Positions 32,988 through 45,047 of a DNA stretch of 64,000 bases are shown here, piece by piece. How positions within the stretch are numbered: position 1 is the stretch's first letter; the number at the start of each line of letters is the position of its first letter. The notes beneath the pieces were generated by a model. It had not been told where the DNA came from. It saw nothing but the letters and a program-made list of their open reading frames with translations, and did no database searches. The DNA comes from Turritopsis dohrnii (lineage: Eukaryota; Cnidaria; Hydrozoa; Anthoathecata; Oceaniidae): assembly GCA_027922465.2 (NCBI GenBank), contig BQMF02000041.1, forward strand, positions 1,178,001-1,242,000, given 5' to 3'. A program made the translations under genes and the position numbers.

Positions 32988-33890
32988 TAACCCTAAAGCC
33001 AGTCTCGTACCTCTAATGCATAAATATGTTACGAAATTTTCGAAAAATAGACAAAATGCCAATGTTTCCAAAAAGTGGGCACCTCTAATTAGCGGACAAA
33101 ATCCTTTCCCCAAATGGCGTCCGCTAATTGGAGGTTATACTGTGTTTTGCCGAATGAAGTTCGCCATATGACGGTACGGAATAAGACAAAATGGTACATA
33201 TGAACCACGTGCAGTAAAAATAAAATGGTGAACTGAAAAATTTTTCAATATGAGTCCTGCATTAATATTCTAAGGGGTCATTATATTCTACTACAGAACC
33301 CATCAACATTTTGTGGGTTGGCTGGGTAAGTAAAAAAAGTCATTTTATTTTACTGTCGGACACTATATAAGTGTTTGGGTTTCATCAACACAAAATGAAA
33401 GTTTATTAATTATATTATTTATATTTATATTTATGTATTATATAAACAAATATAAAAATAGTAAACAAAGTAATCAAATGAAATAAAGATTTGAGACCAC
33501 TTCAGTAGATAAATCTAAACAAAGGCGGTGGCCACCAAAAAGAGAACGTAGTAGAAAAAAGAGAACAAATTAAAGGGATTCCTGCATCCAAAATGATATT
33601 TCAAGGGATGATAGAACTCGTAAAGTTATTTAAGAACTATTTTTTGAGGAAACATTCAGGTCTTGTCATGAGAAGTGTGCGATGTGCCAACAGTGTGCAA
33701 CCAGCCGACAGAATTGAATTATTATTTTAATTCATGCAAGGGAGCTGGAGACTAAGATGGTTTTTAATTTCATTGAATAACACGAAAACGAGTCCGGCTG
33801 GTACCACCTATGTTTTCATATTCTTTCGTTAGGTGAACAAATGAATTTATATAACGAAGGAAATTTCCAAATTATATACTTTAGCAATGG
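32988..33890. repeat. Degenerate hairpin and dispersed repeat; no gene
   Basis: A short inverted repeat CTCTAATTAGCGGAC / GTCCGCTAATTGGAG lies at 33083-33133. About 33733-33872 is the reverse complement of about 61425-61560 (shared CTTTCGTTAGG, GAGTCC.GCTGGTACCAC, CGAAGGAAATTTCC). No ORF was recognised. Confidence 0.6.
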
Positions 33891-33920
33891 TAGTAGTAGT
33901 AGTAGTAGTAGTAGTAGTAA

Positions 33921-33974
<54 letters not shown>
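33891..33974. repeat. (TAG)n microsatellite at LINE 3' end
   Basis: About 28 TAG triplets with one TAA-containing interruption. It directly abuts the 3' end of the minus-strand LINE at 33975. The same LINE end at 54512 carries (TAC)n on the opposite strand, so the triplet is part of the element's tail. Confidence 0.92.
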
Positions 33975-34796
33975 CGTTTATTCTTCATTCAAACAGATAC
34001 ATACAATAAAAGTATAATTCCCAAAAAACAAGGAAAATCATGTACACATCTGAAAAAATGAAAGGAGACACACCTAATAGTCAATGACTAATCAAAGAGG
34101 TGCCCACCTAAAATACAAGTTGAGTGCAAAACTGTATCACTACTTTAAACAAGTAAAAACTTAATTTGTAACAAATCAGTAATTACCAGTGCTGAATCCA
34201 GAAGTTTTTTGGGCATAACGTTTTCTTATATACTGAATGCATGGTTTAGTGCAAACAGGTGAAATTTACGAATTTCATCAAGCAAAAATAAACAATGTGC
34301 TTGACTCTCTATTTTTATTTCCTTTTCTTCTTGTCATTGATAAAGTTCGATATCAAGAGATCTTGAGAGCTTTATACGAGCTGTATACGTTCGTTAAATA
34401 ACTTTAACAGTACACTTTAAATAACCTTAAATCAGCAAACAAACCCTTAAGAGCCCTTTAACTTAAATTTTTTGGGCACATTTTTTGGGCGCCCATAACG
34501 GTTCAACGTTGTCAAAAACCCTCTGGATTTGCCACTGATTACTGAAAATAATGCTTTTGTTAAGATTAATAAGTTTAGATTTTGAAATAGTGGTGAGGTC
34601 GGATCCTGGATAAAGCATCTGAAGCCCATTCCACTGAACTACAGACTGGTAAATAATAGAGTTTATGCCATATTTGGAGGTATTACATTGTGGTCTGGTG
34701 AGTAATCCTAAAGAATGTCCCCTGGTGTGATGAAAGTCTGGGTACAGGTAACATTAAGCAATTTAACTTGATCAGAAAGCTTTGGAATTTCAAGAT

Positions 34797-35489
34797 TCAA
34801 GAAAATAGGTGAAGTATGAGCATTATATATTTTGAAAAGGTTATCAGACACTGCTTCTGAAGCTTAAAAATCCTTTTACAGTTTGAATTCTGAGCCCAAG
34901 TCTGGCAAGCATATCTTAAGTGAGAGTCAAAAAATGAATAGTTAAAACGAAGAAGGATAGATCTAGGAGCAAAATGATGAAGCTTGGAAATAAGACCATT
35001 TGCTTTTCTTAGTTTTATAGAAAGGGTATCAAAATGAGTTTTCCAAGAAAGGTGATTGTCTATATGAACTCTTAGATACTTGACAACAGTACTAAAAGGT
35101 AATAGTTTGCCATTTAATTTCAGCCAAACATTGTGGCTGATAATTTTGTGATCATTTTGAAAAAGTAAAACTTCAGTTTTGGAAACATTGAGAGATATCT
35201 TATTTGCACAAAGCCATTTAAAAAGCCGCTTCAGATCAATGTTTAGATGTTTCTCTATCAATTTAAGAGAGGAATTAGAATAAAGTAAGCAAGTGTCATC
35301 AGCAAATAGAGTAGCTTCACTAAACATACCATAGCGCTCAAGCTTACGTAGAAGGATGTTATGATCCACAGTATCAAATGTGTTCTGCAGGTCAATGAAC
35401 ACGTTCTCCCTAGCAACATAACTGGGTGAATAATCTTTATCCTTCATTGTCAATTGAGTACTAAAACAAATGTATAATAGGTTGAGCAA
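34797..35489 (-). pseudogene. LINE reverse transcriptase, C-terminal part with internal deletion
   Basis: A 230-codon frame. It opens in RT domain A-like sequence (VFIDLQNTFDTVDHNILLRK), then jumps directly to the catalytic box (ATLFADDTCLLYS), losing the intervening motif B region. The thumb follows (LNVSKTEVLLF, VKYLRVHIDNHLSWKTH) and then the C-terminal region ending near LRYACQTWAQNSNC. It belongs to the LINE at 33975-39700. Confidence 0.8.
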
Positions 35490-36089
35490 AGCGTACCTAC
35501 CTGCGCGATTAAAAGTGTGTCAACTTACTCGGAGCGTTTAAGCAAGTGCTAGAGCAGTCGCATGATGAGAAGGTGTCACTAGCACTGCCCAAATTCAAAT
35601 CTTGTATTACCCCCTGAAATCAGTGACAAGCTTTTTAAGTTGGTCATTTGAAAGGGAAGCTAGGTCGATGTGTTTATATATAGGTAGGATTGAGGTGATT
35701 CCACAAAGATATTAATTGGATTGTAAAAACATTAATACCATATTATCATTACCTAGTATTTATACTAGGTTTAGAGAGAGAGATGTTGCTGACTTACCTC
35801 TAGTATTGATGGTACGGGATAATCTGGAGAAGGTGCAGGCACTATGAATGTGACCAGGAATTTTGTGATTGAGAATGGGGAGGGGCACCCGACTTGTAAG
35901 AAGTATCAAATCAATGTTAATTTGTTCAGTGACCAGTTAAATTGAAGGAGATTAGTATTATAAGGAAAATGGTAGGTGTCGGATTAGGCAAGAGCATAAT
36001 GTAAATCATTGATGTGAATTAAAAAGAGTAAAGGTCTCAAGGACCCTTGAGGAACGCCATGATTATGGTTTTTGAATCAGACTTGAAGT

Positions 36090-36320
36090 TCAATATTTTG
36101 AAAAATTGGGATCTTTGGAAAAGATAAGGCCTAAACCACCAAAGCCTCTTTGGAGATCAACAAAGACCCCAATACCACACTGACCTTGATGAAAAGCTTT
36201 GCGAATGCACTCATTGATATTGATTAAGGCATGAGAAGTAGAGTTCCTTTTTCTGATGCCAGACTGTCTCTTATACAGATATTTATGTTGATTGAGAAAA
36301 GAAGAAAGTCGAGAGTACAT
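36090..36320 (-). pseudogene. LINE reverse transcriptase, N-terminal palm fragment
   Basis: The fragment NQHKYLYKRQSGIRKRNSTS followed by CGIGVFVDLQRGF corresponds to the Q-x-GFR...ST and F-x-D-L-x-K-A-F region of LINE RTs. It overlaps in content with the next fragment, suggesting rearrangement or two joined copies. It is broken by stops on both sides. Confidence 0.65.
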
Positions 36321-36687
36321 GAGTTAAAAGAAAGATTAAATATTTTTTGAAGAGGATTAGAAATTTCATGTTTAAGAAGTTTGAGAATGATTACATCAAA
36401 GGACCTCTAGCCTTTTTATTAGGTAAGGATGAGATTAAATTAACAATTTCAGCAGGGGTAACAAGAGATAATTACAAAGTTTCAGTGAAATTTTCAGGTT
36501 GCTTCATTCAGATAAAAAGAGAAGTGTTTTGAAGTGTAAGGTATAGTGGCTTAAAGTATCACCTATAGAATAAAAGTAGTTGTTAAAGGCATTACTCAAT
36601 ATAGAAGAATCAGATACAATTGAGCCAACATTAGGTAAAAGATTTTACAGATATTATTTCTTTCACTCCAATTCATATAATGTTAAT

Positions 36688-38317
36688 GTGACGTTCCAGG
36701 GGATTTTGATAACAAATGATAAAACGTTTTTCAAAAAACGTTAAAAACGTTGTAAAAACAATAGAAAAAAACGTTAGAAAACGTTTTGATAAAAACCATA
36801 AAACGTTTTTACCAAAACTTAAAAACGTTTCAAGAATTCGAAAGAGAAAACGTTTAAACGTTTCTTAAAACGTTTTATGCAGTAACATTAAAAACGTTTA
36901 AACGTTTTATTGTTAAAAACGTTTAAAAAAGAACCTAAAAAACTATTCTTTAATGTAAATTCTTTTACATCATCCTTACGAAAAGCTTCGCAGCAATAAA
37001 TTGATTTTATGAATATTGTTTCTTCATTTTGATATTAATCTATGGCTTCGTTATTTATGTAACCTAAAAAACGATATTTAATTCTCAAAATTCTTAAAGG
37101 AAAACCAGATACCGAACACAATAATCATTTTCACTCATAGTCGGTGAGCAGTTACTTCGGCAGCTGTTTAGCTAGGAAGACGAAACTAAAGGCCGGTTTC
37201 CATATCAATCGCCGTGGTCGCGCGTATGAGCGTACTGATTTTTTATTCAGTCGCACACATCATTAACCAGTTCATCTCATTTTTTTTTTTTTTGGTAAAG
37301 AAGGTCGTTGAAAAATGCAGTACAATACTGATGTGGACCTTAAAATATCAGAACCTTAAAATATTATCAAAATGAAGTCCATAAAGATAACTAAAAACGT
37401 TGTGAAGCAATTTGATTAAGAGTGCATCTTCACTTAGCGAAAGTGAGATATCTCTTAAAAAAGAATAATTAAGGTTTTCCCAGATCTGACATTTTCTGTA
37501 AAAATTATCCATTTTCAACGACTTTCTCCGAGTGAAAATACATCTTTACGAAAATAAACATGAAACTTTTCCCTGAGGATTTACAAGATAGCAATTCTAT
37601 CAACTTCGTTCTATTATAGAATTAATAGAATTATAGCGGACGGTTTCTATTTGTAGTAACTTTTGAAACAGCTGTTGGTTCTTTAATCTTTAACTGAATG
37701 AGAACCAGGTAATCAGTGCATTAATATACTTACATGTGTTACCTGCGAATGTATTTATGAACAAGGTGCGTTCTTTTGTTTTGATTGAGTTTAATGACGT
37801 CAATGTTTTTCTCTCAAGTGAATGGTTATACACAATGTATTATAACTGGTTTTAATAACGAATTACAGCCACCAGTTATTACTGACATTATGTATTATGG
37901 ATTAAACCGTATTCCAGGATTTAAATTTAAATTCTAACGTACTACACTTATTCAGTACAATTTATAGCGTAATTATTTATGACGTGGTCCTTGGACGACT
38001 ATTTTTCATTGATTCCAGACCAACTAGGAACTCTTCTTGGACAGCGGAAGGCTAAAGTGTTTTGAGGGAGTTGAGCAACTGAAAATGCTTTTTGTAAACA
38101 AAACTTAAAAATCATTTTCATCTTTTTTTATGTAAAAACGTTTAAACGTTTTTTCGAAAACAAAACGAAAAAACGTTTAAGAAAACGTTTACAACGTTGC
38201 ACACATGACAAGAAAACGTTTTTTCGTTACTGAAAAAACGTTTTTAAACAAAGTGTGAAACGTTTAAACGTTATAAAACGTTTTATCATTTGTTATCAAA
38301 ATCCCCTGGAACGTCAC
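36688..38317. mobile_element. 1.6-kb TAAT-flanked element with subterminal AACGTT arrays
   Basis: The ends are GTGACGTTCCAGGGGATTTT and its reverse complement (about 45 bp nearly perfect). TAAT lies on both sides (36684-36687, 38318-38321). The first 230 bp holds about 13 AACGTT palindromes and the last 180 bp about 10. The interior (about 36930-38130) has no long ORF and no recognised domain. A non-autonomous DNA transposon fits. The superfamily is not assigned. Confidence 0.85.
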
Positions 38318-38589
38318 TAATGTTGTTAAGGTTCTAAACTATTTAGAATAATATTGTTTTTTACTATTTCTGTGAATCAAGGTTTTGATAAGGATTTGTT
38401 TTGTTTTTTGTCAGTTTGATAAGGGGTAGATGTGGATCAGTTGTAGTAAAGAATTTAGCAAAAGAGGAGTTCATGTCACTATCAGTCAGCTTAAGTCTTT
38501 CATCCTATGTCAATATAGTCTAAAATGAAATAAGTTTTGTCAAACTTAAACCAGTCATGTTGATAGCCTGGTTGGTTAGATGAACTTTG

Positions 38590-38811
38590 TTAAGTGTTAT
38601 TGAAGAGAAAAAAAAGGTTGTTTCCAGCAAGGGTTTTAAATTTAGAGATAGAGATAAAAATATTGTCAATGATAGTTGCAGAAGAAGAAGTTGTTCTAGT
38701 TGGAAGAAGAATAGAAGGACGAATAGAGTAAGAGAATAAATTATCAAGAAAATTAGAGTATGGAGAGATATCAGATTTCAACAGGTCAATATTAAACAAG
38801 TCACCAAGCAA
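38590..38811 (-). pseudogene. LINE endonuclease fragment
   Basis: This minus-strand frame reads DLFNIDLLKSDISPYSNFL, then LLPTRTTSSSATIIDNIFIS, matching the GDFNIDLL...F.......P.T.....T.IDNIF pattern of APE-type LINE endonucleases. The frame is broken on both sides. Confidence 0.7.
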
Positions 38812-39484
38812 AACAAGGGTTTTATTTTCTCTGGCAATTTTTTCAAGGAGAGGTATTATGAGGCATCACTGAATTCTTCTAAATTCTTGAACATTGAGGG
38901 GTGGCGATAAATTGAGGTAATTAAAAAATTACTTTCTTAAAAAATTAAAATTAAAAAATTAAAAGATTGTCTCTATTTCTTGGATGCATTTTGAGAAAAG
39001 TTGATTCCAGAAGTTTGGATTTGATAAATCAAAGCGAAGTTTATAAGAAAACTGGTTGGAAATACATAGGAGGGTATCACCTGCTGATGACTCAGCAGGA
39101 GTGTGTTCTAAGGAGTAATTGGGAAGTTCAAAATTGAGAGGTGTTTTGGAATTAATTCTAGTTTCAGTGATGACAATTACACCAGGAGATTTAATTGAGT
39201 CAAAAGTGCACAGAGAGCGTCGTAATGAGTATTAAGAGAAGCAATAATTAGATGGAGAGCAGAAAAAGACTTATGTTTTTCTCAATCTTTTGAAATTCAT
39301 CATAATCATATTTACAGTTTCCTTTGTTTGTTGTAAAGTCATCAAAAGGTTTAAGGTTTGAGTTGCTTAAAGAATTGAGGTCAGAAATAAGGATTTGAAG
39401 TCTTGGAGATCAAAACTAGATTGTAGAGAGTTAGCAGTTCAAAGTTCGTGTTCCGCAAAGGAAAAATGTCAGTGATGCAGATTT

Positions 39485-39640
39485 TGCATAGCTATGAGTG
39501 GTCAGAGTTAGCTAGGGAATCAAAGTCACTGATGCTTAGTTGACTGCATTTTTTATGAAACCACTGGCAACAGCTTTCACAAAAAACAGCATTGCAATTC
39601 TCAGGAACTAGCTTTTCACAGACAGAACAGAAGAATTTCA
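39485..39640 (-). pseudogene. LINE PHD-type zinc finger
   Basis: The minus strand reads FFCSVCEKLVPENCNAVFCE, then SCCQWFHKKCSQLS, ending at a stop soon after LANSDHS. The Cys-x2-Cys ... Cys-x-x-Cys ... W-x-H-x-x-Cys layout is the PHD finger found near the N-terminus of CR1-like LINE proteins. Confidence 0.7.
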
Positions 39641-39700
39641 CTGACAAAGATTTGGTACAAACAGAGAAAGAAAAGTAGGGAGGAAATTAATTAACAGATA

Positions 39701-42289
39701 AACAAAAAAGCGAAAGTTATTACAGCAGAAAAGCAGTGAAACAGTGAAAGCTTTTCAGCAGCAACTACACAACATGAGTGCCATAATGAAATAAATCTAC
39801 AAACAAGGTTGGAACATCAAAAGGATACTAATGAAAGTAGGGCTACTAACAGAGTTGTTGCCAAGATTAGTGGGAAAAGGAAAGGGGTGCGGGAAAATAA
39901 AAAATATTATTATATTCAAAATACCAGCCAGGGAATAATTTGATGATTTCATCTTCAGACTGAGCTTTAATCGTTTTGCTGCTGTCAGTAATCTTTAAAA
40001 AGGGAAAAAGGAAAAAATCTCCGTGCTTGTGATAATAATGGAGGACAACTAAAATACATGATACTGTCAACGGACTGATGCTTAGTATACATTATATGAG
40101 GAGAGATTAATCACCTCTTGACATTTTCTTTCTCAAAACACCTTTGTGTCAGAAAAGATTCAATTGTATTAGCAATTTCTATTTGCTGTGCGTAGTTTTA
40201 TTATTATCATATTTTTTTATATGATAATAGTGTCACTCACCTAGTTTCACTTTGCTATAAAACAATCTACCAACACATAACAGTTGCAATTCTGAAAAAA
40301 TAACGGCATTCTGGTAATATGCAAAGGTTTCCCTGTATTGTCATAAATAGAAGTTATGGTGATCAGCTAACGTACATAGTGTTGTACAGTGAAGATACAC
40401 TGCAAGGGCGCTTTTTTGGTTCCGTTAAGATTAACCACGAAAAATGTTCTTGGAAGACTGCCTATCCCTTGTTGGTGGTTACAAAGGCATGGCAGCCTTA
40501 GATGAAAGGAAAAAAAGATACCCTATTGGAAAAAAATTTCTTTCTCATAACTTTGTTTGAAATCGTAAAATAAGAAATCCAAAAGAATAAAAACAGAAGA
40601 TAATCGAAGGAATATAAAGTCCTCAGTTTTTTTTGGTATTTTGGACGTTTTGATTTTTTAAAGGAAATATTTAAAGCTGAATGCAAAAACTAAAAGAACT
40701 TTGACCAAGTTATTTTGATTACAAAGTTAGTCATGTAAATAAATGTACACCCAGTAATAATATATGTAATCATTTTATATTTATATGAGCATTTATTTAT
40801 AAATCAACTGAATAGTAGGATCTTTTTATGTGTTTGTCATTTATATACAGAAAATTAAGTTATCACTTCCAATTTTGCATGAGCAATTTTTGTACCTATT
40901 TTCGCCCAGAGTCATATGCATGCATACACATTTATCTTCAATTTGATCAAGATCTCTTAGTTTCCAGGGATCTTATTATTACAGTGTATGTTATTCACAA
41001 AAAGGACTTAAATTTGACAGATAGACTGTAAAGGTGATGGTAATGTTGTTAAAGTACTTGTAAAGAAAAAATTACCATTACTTACGTTATTAGCCTATTC
41101 CTAAATCATAAATCGAACTTGTTATCTTGTTTTAGTGAAAATTTTGAAGATGGAAGTGACCCAAGCAGAAAACCTTAACGTTCCTAGAATAACATTAACA
41201 AATACCTTGATGTCCAATTCAAGAAAAAGTCAATGTTTATATCTCTTATTTATAAAAAAATTGTTTCCTTTCTGAAGAAAGATGATGGAATCAGTGACAT
41301 ACTCTGCATTCCAAGTGTTGAGGTAAGAGTGAAGAAGTATTAAAGACTCTACGGGATACAGAAAATAAACAAATTGACGAATTTAACAAGACTGATGGAC
41401 AATGCAACGGACATTCCATTTGTGTTGCATGGTTTACCGGAAATTCTTTGACAGATTCAGGTTTATGCAACTGTTTAAACTAAGATTGCAGTTTTTGATG
41501 TTAAAACTCGTTCTTCTCATCTCTCCTGTCATTAGAATTTGCCTCCACTTGGCAAACACAAGCCTGTGGTGGCACACACAGATGAAACCTTTTATATATT
41601 TGAGAGCCCATAAAAGATTAATGTATTCAGGAGAGCATAAAACGTTCAACAAAATAATGTTGACTACAACCTTTTTTTACATAACTTGATTGATAATTAT
41701 AAAAGTTTCGCAGTCAACGAGGGCAACCCAATTTTGTAGATTCCTCATATGTATACCAACATACCAACATAATTTTTTTCATTTCTTTATGCAGAATAAG
41801 CTCAGCAACAGTTTAAGGAACCCTATCAAGTCAATTGTGGAGTGTGGTTTTCTACAATGTGTTTAGGTGCTTTCGAGGCTTCCTAAAACTTACCTTAAGG
41901 GAATTAATTTTTATGGTTGTATTAGCTTTTACCACAAGGACAGTCATTTATTTTCACCTGCCTTACCCACCCTTTGGGGTGGTTTTGGGTTTCCTGGGCT
42001 CTTATTGTTTTTAGTGCTCCTGTTTATTGGTCTTGAGTTTGTTGTGAGAATTGCGTTTAGGGATTTTACCTACTTTGTTTTTATCTTGCGTTTAGTTTTT
42101 AGTATGTATCTATTGTTTATGATGGTATACTTGGTTTGTATTTATATTTTCATGAATCTAGTGTTTACTTTTGCAGATATATTATTGTATTTATTTGCTG
42201 AGGCATTCGTATATACATTCTTGTTTTAGAAGAGAATGGATATGGATATCTGGGGGTGCATTTGCTAAGTCTTAAGTAGTAGTGTTAGG
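39701..42289. other. Repeat-derived stretch without a supported gene
   Basis: The block 40437-40525 resembles 46668-46740 (shared TTGGTGGTGGTTxCAAAG and CAGCCTTAGA.GAAA), implying the same dispersed element at both sites. The open frame 40319-40501 (MQRFPCIVINRSYGDQLTYI) lies at this repeat and may be a transposon fragment. A palindrome lies near 40204-40235. The hydrophobic frame at 41867-42229 looks like chance. Confidence 0.4.
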
Positions 42290-42922
42290 GGCTGATTACA
42301 TGATCCCGGTTAGCTGGGGTGAAATTTCATCCTGCCTTGCCGAGGTCTTAGCTTCCTGTAGTGAGGGCCACTATGTACAAATATAAAGCTTTGTGTGCAC
42401 AGACTTATGATTGAAGCGAGTTATTTGATAGGTCAGGAGTAAAAAAAATCTAGGTGGCATTTTTTTCCATTATGGGTGTGGTCCCTGGATGACGTCAGCA
42501 CTTTCACGGTCAGCAAAAAAAAAAAGTCAAAATTTTCAAAAATTTTTTATTGCATTCAATAGAGCATAAAAAATGCTTCAAAAAATGTATAAGAACTATA
42601 TCATGAAAATCAACTGTTCAAGAAACACGGGGGGGGTTTAAAAAATTCATAATCAGGGGCTAAAACGTATATAAAAATTGTCTATATTTCAATAAATATG
42701 CTCTTTCTGCAACGTGAACCTGCTGATAGTTTAATATTTTTATCAATTTGTTCTGAAATTCCAGAAAACAAAGTTTTGAACTTGAAAAGCTGAATTTTAA
42801 GTGATTTTAACATTTATACCACCCCCTGTAAAAGTGAAAACAATGTGTTAAAGTTCAAGATGGGAATTAATTCATTCACTAAAAATGAAAAAAATGTGAA
42901 AATAATTGCATAATAGTTATTT

Positions 42923-43650
42923 ATGGGTCAACAACAACCTGAGGCACCGAGTCGATTCTGCCTTATAGCACCAATTTTAACATCATTGAGTGAGAGTTTT
43001 TTACAAAGAAACAAGATTGGTGGATACAGTAGAAATGAACATTATCAAATCACTGGATCTTCTGCAGAAAGGTTACATGCCAACGTACGAAAGATCAAGA
43101 ATATGCTCGAGACATTTTCTGTAGATTTCAAGCCAACTGATTATGTAATGAACGTTGTATCCAGAGCTGTTTTACCATCTACAGCAGCCCAAGAGTTGTT
43201 GACACAGAATAAGATTGGTACCAATGCATATCAAACTTTTGTAAACGAAAGATTGCATGGTGATACATCACTGGACTCCAATGAAGAAAGTGAATCTGAA
43301 GACGTTCACATGTCACAATAAGTCGATGAAAACGAAAGTTGGAGAAAAGTTTGTCCAACTGAAGGAAGAAAAAAATATGTCTCGATTTTTGATTGCTGCT
43401 CGCAAAAGACCTGAATTGGAGTTGGAAATGTGTATAGGAAACTATGAGTTCTCAGTAGTACCAAAGTCTTTTTTCTCTATTGATGGAAAACCACTCCATG
43501 CACAGATAAGTCGAAACTGATGTATCACATTGAAGATCTTGCACCTAGTACATCTGCAAAAATTGATTCGGTTCAACAGAATTCAGTAATCATTATTGAT
43601 GGCATGGCTGTTGTTAATGAAATCACAAAAGATAAGACAATGCAGACATG
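42923..43650 (+). pseudogene. Transposon protein, N-terminal part
   Basis: The first frame (42923-43321) codes for a helical region (NEHYQITGSSAERLHANVRK) ending in an acidic stretch. It is shifted into a second frame (to 43520, EKFVQLKEEKNMSRFLIAA), then a third (about 43505-43650). The third reads NSVIIIDGMAVVNEI, a hydrophobic-D-G strand that could supply the first acidic residue of a PIN/XPG fold. A stop codon lies at the donor site near 43654. Function is inferred from the downstream part. Confidence 0.6.
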
Positions 43651-43798
43651 CTAGGTATGATAGATCTTATTTTAATATTGAAGTTTGGATAATTCTTTTC
43701 CAAGTTTTGCAAGTAAGTATAGTGTGAATAAAAGTGACCACTCTTTCCATGTTGAAAGGTTAGATAAGTCAATTAGATAAATCCTTGATTTTTTATAG

Positions 43799-44533
43799 GA
43801 CTTTGCAAACAAGTTTGTGGGTCGTGTAGAAAAAATTGCAAGTGGCTTTACACAAATCCGATTGGTGTTTGACAGATACATTGAAAACTCACTGAAGTCA
43901 AGAACAAGAATGAAGAGAACATCTGGAAATGAAATACGATATAAAGTTACTGACAGTACGAGTATTGCGAATGTGTCTTTGAAGCAGTTTTTTTCTCATA
44001 TACAAACAAAACAAGAGTTGACAGAATATCTGAGTCAGTATGTAATCACCCACCTCAAGAATATGAACAAAGAATACATAGTTACATATGGGATGACGAG
44101 TGAAAGTAATATTGACAACTTTCCTGAAGATATGAAGTTTCATGATCATGAGGAAGCGGACACATTTTTGATATTACATGCTACCAACATTGCTGAAAGT
44201 GATCCTTTCACTGAATGTGTGGTTTATTCTCCCGATACGGATGTGTTCCTGTTACTGATTCATTACTATGCTTCACTACCACAGGTAAAAAATCACTTAC
44301 CACGGTCGTAGATGTATATCTGTACATTCACTATTTGTATTACAATTCCCATGCTTTCATTACTTCAGGGCACCAAGTTTCGCACCGGAAAAGGTGAAAA
44401 TTCCCGTGACATAGACATTAGTACCTGCTTCGAAAAAATTGGTGTAAAGAAAGCGGAAACTATTCTAGCATTTCATGTACTAACGGGATGGGACCAAACA
44501 GGTAGATTTAATGGTAAATCGAAAACAACTTAA
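43799..44533 (+). pseudogene. Transposon PIN/XPG-like nuclease core
   Basis: Exon 43799-44284 follows the acceptor TTTTTATAG. It carries FVGRVEKIASGFTQIRLVFD, HDHEEADTFLILHATNIAES and CVVYSPDTDVFLLLIHYY. A short intron (44285-44368) leads to GTKFRTGKGENSRDI and ETILAFHVLTGWDQTGRFNG before a stop. The acidic set EEAD ... DTD ... GWD resembles the XPG-I/FEN1 pattern (E.EAD, S.DSD, GCD) of metal-dependent nucleases. Proteins with HEEADT, SPDTDV and LTGxDxT motifs recur in cnidarian and other animal genomes as repeats. The nuclease role is inference. Confidence 0.65.
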
Positions 44534-45047
44534 TGGATAGCTTTCCAAAAAATTGATGATACTGTTCTTGCAGCATTATCGAAACTTGGGATCGGCGAGA
44601 ACTTACCAACAATTGATCATTTTGTCGTCACTGTCTATGGTGGAATTGTTGAGCACACAACATCTTTGGCCGATCTACGGTGGTGCATGTTCTCGAAATA
44701 CCAGCTGGAGGCAGAAAAACTACCACCAACATTTTGGTGCATTGAAATATCACATCTTTCGTAGTCACTTCATCACCATGGTACTCCGACGATCTCATAT
44801 CCCTATCCAACATTTACCACAACCAGTGAATTACGGATGGGAAGATGTTGATTCAGCATTGACACCCATAATGACTGACAACTTACCTACTCCCATGGCA
44901 CTTTTGGAACTATGCTGTTGTTCTTGCAAAACAAAATGTGTTAACAATCAATGTAAGTGTAAAAAAACACAGGATTTTGGTGCACAGACTTGTGCAAATG
45001 CATCGATTGTGAAAATACCGACAACAATGACAACTGACAATCATTAG
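44530..45047 (+). pseudogene. Transposon protein C-terminal part with Cys-rich CXC-like motif
   Basis: After frameshifts near 44533, the frame 44553-45047 continues. Its final part reads ELCCCSCKTKCVNNQCKCKK, and after one more shift DLCKCIDCENTDNN. The regular CxC...C...CxCxK...CxC pattern resembles the Tesmin/TSO1 CXC type of DNA-binding zinc motif that ends related repeat proteins. The frameshift near 44985 breaks it in this copy. Confidence 0.6.

Larger units (their letters stand above)
33975..39700 (-). mobile_element. Decayed CR1-like LINE (PHD finger, endonuclease, reverse transcriptase), split
   Basis: A minus-strand non-LTR retrotransposon with order: PHD-type zinc finger (about 39485-39640), endonuclease (38590-38830, GDLFNIDLLKSD and ATIIDNIFIS), RT palm parts (36090-36320 and 34797-35489) and a 3' region ending in the triplet tail at 33891. 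It is interrupted by the TAAT-flanked element at 36688-38317. Many frameshifts and internal losses mean it is not functional. The PHD finger plus APE endonuclease plus short repeat tail suits the CR1/L2-like group. Confidence 0.75.

Noticed and set aside
41867..42229. 120-residue hydrophobic ORF resembling a membrane protein
   Set aside because: It is low-complexity T-rich sequence with no domain, no supporting gene signals and repeat-derived surroundings.
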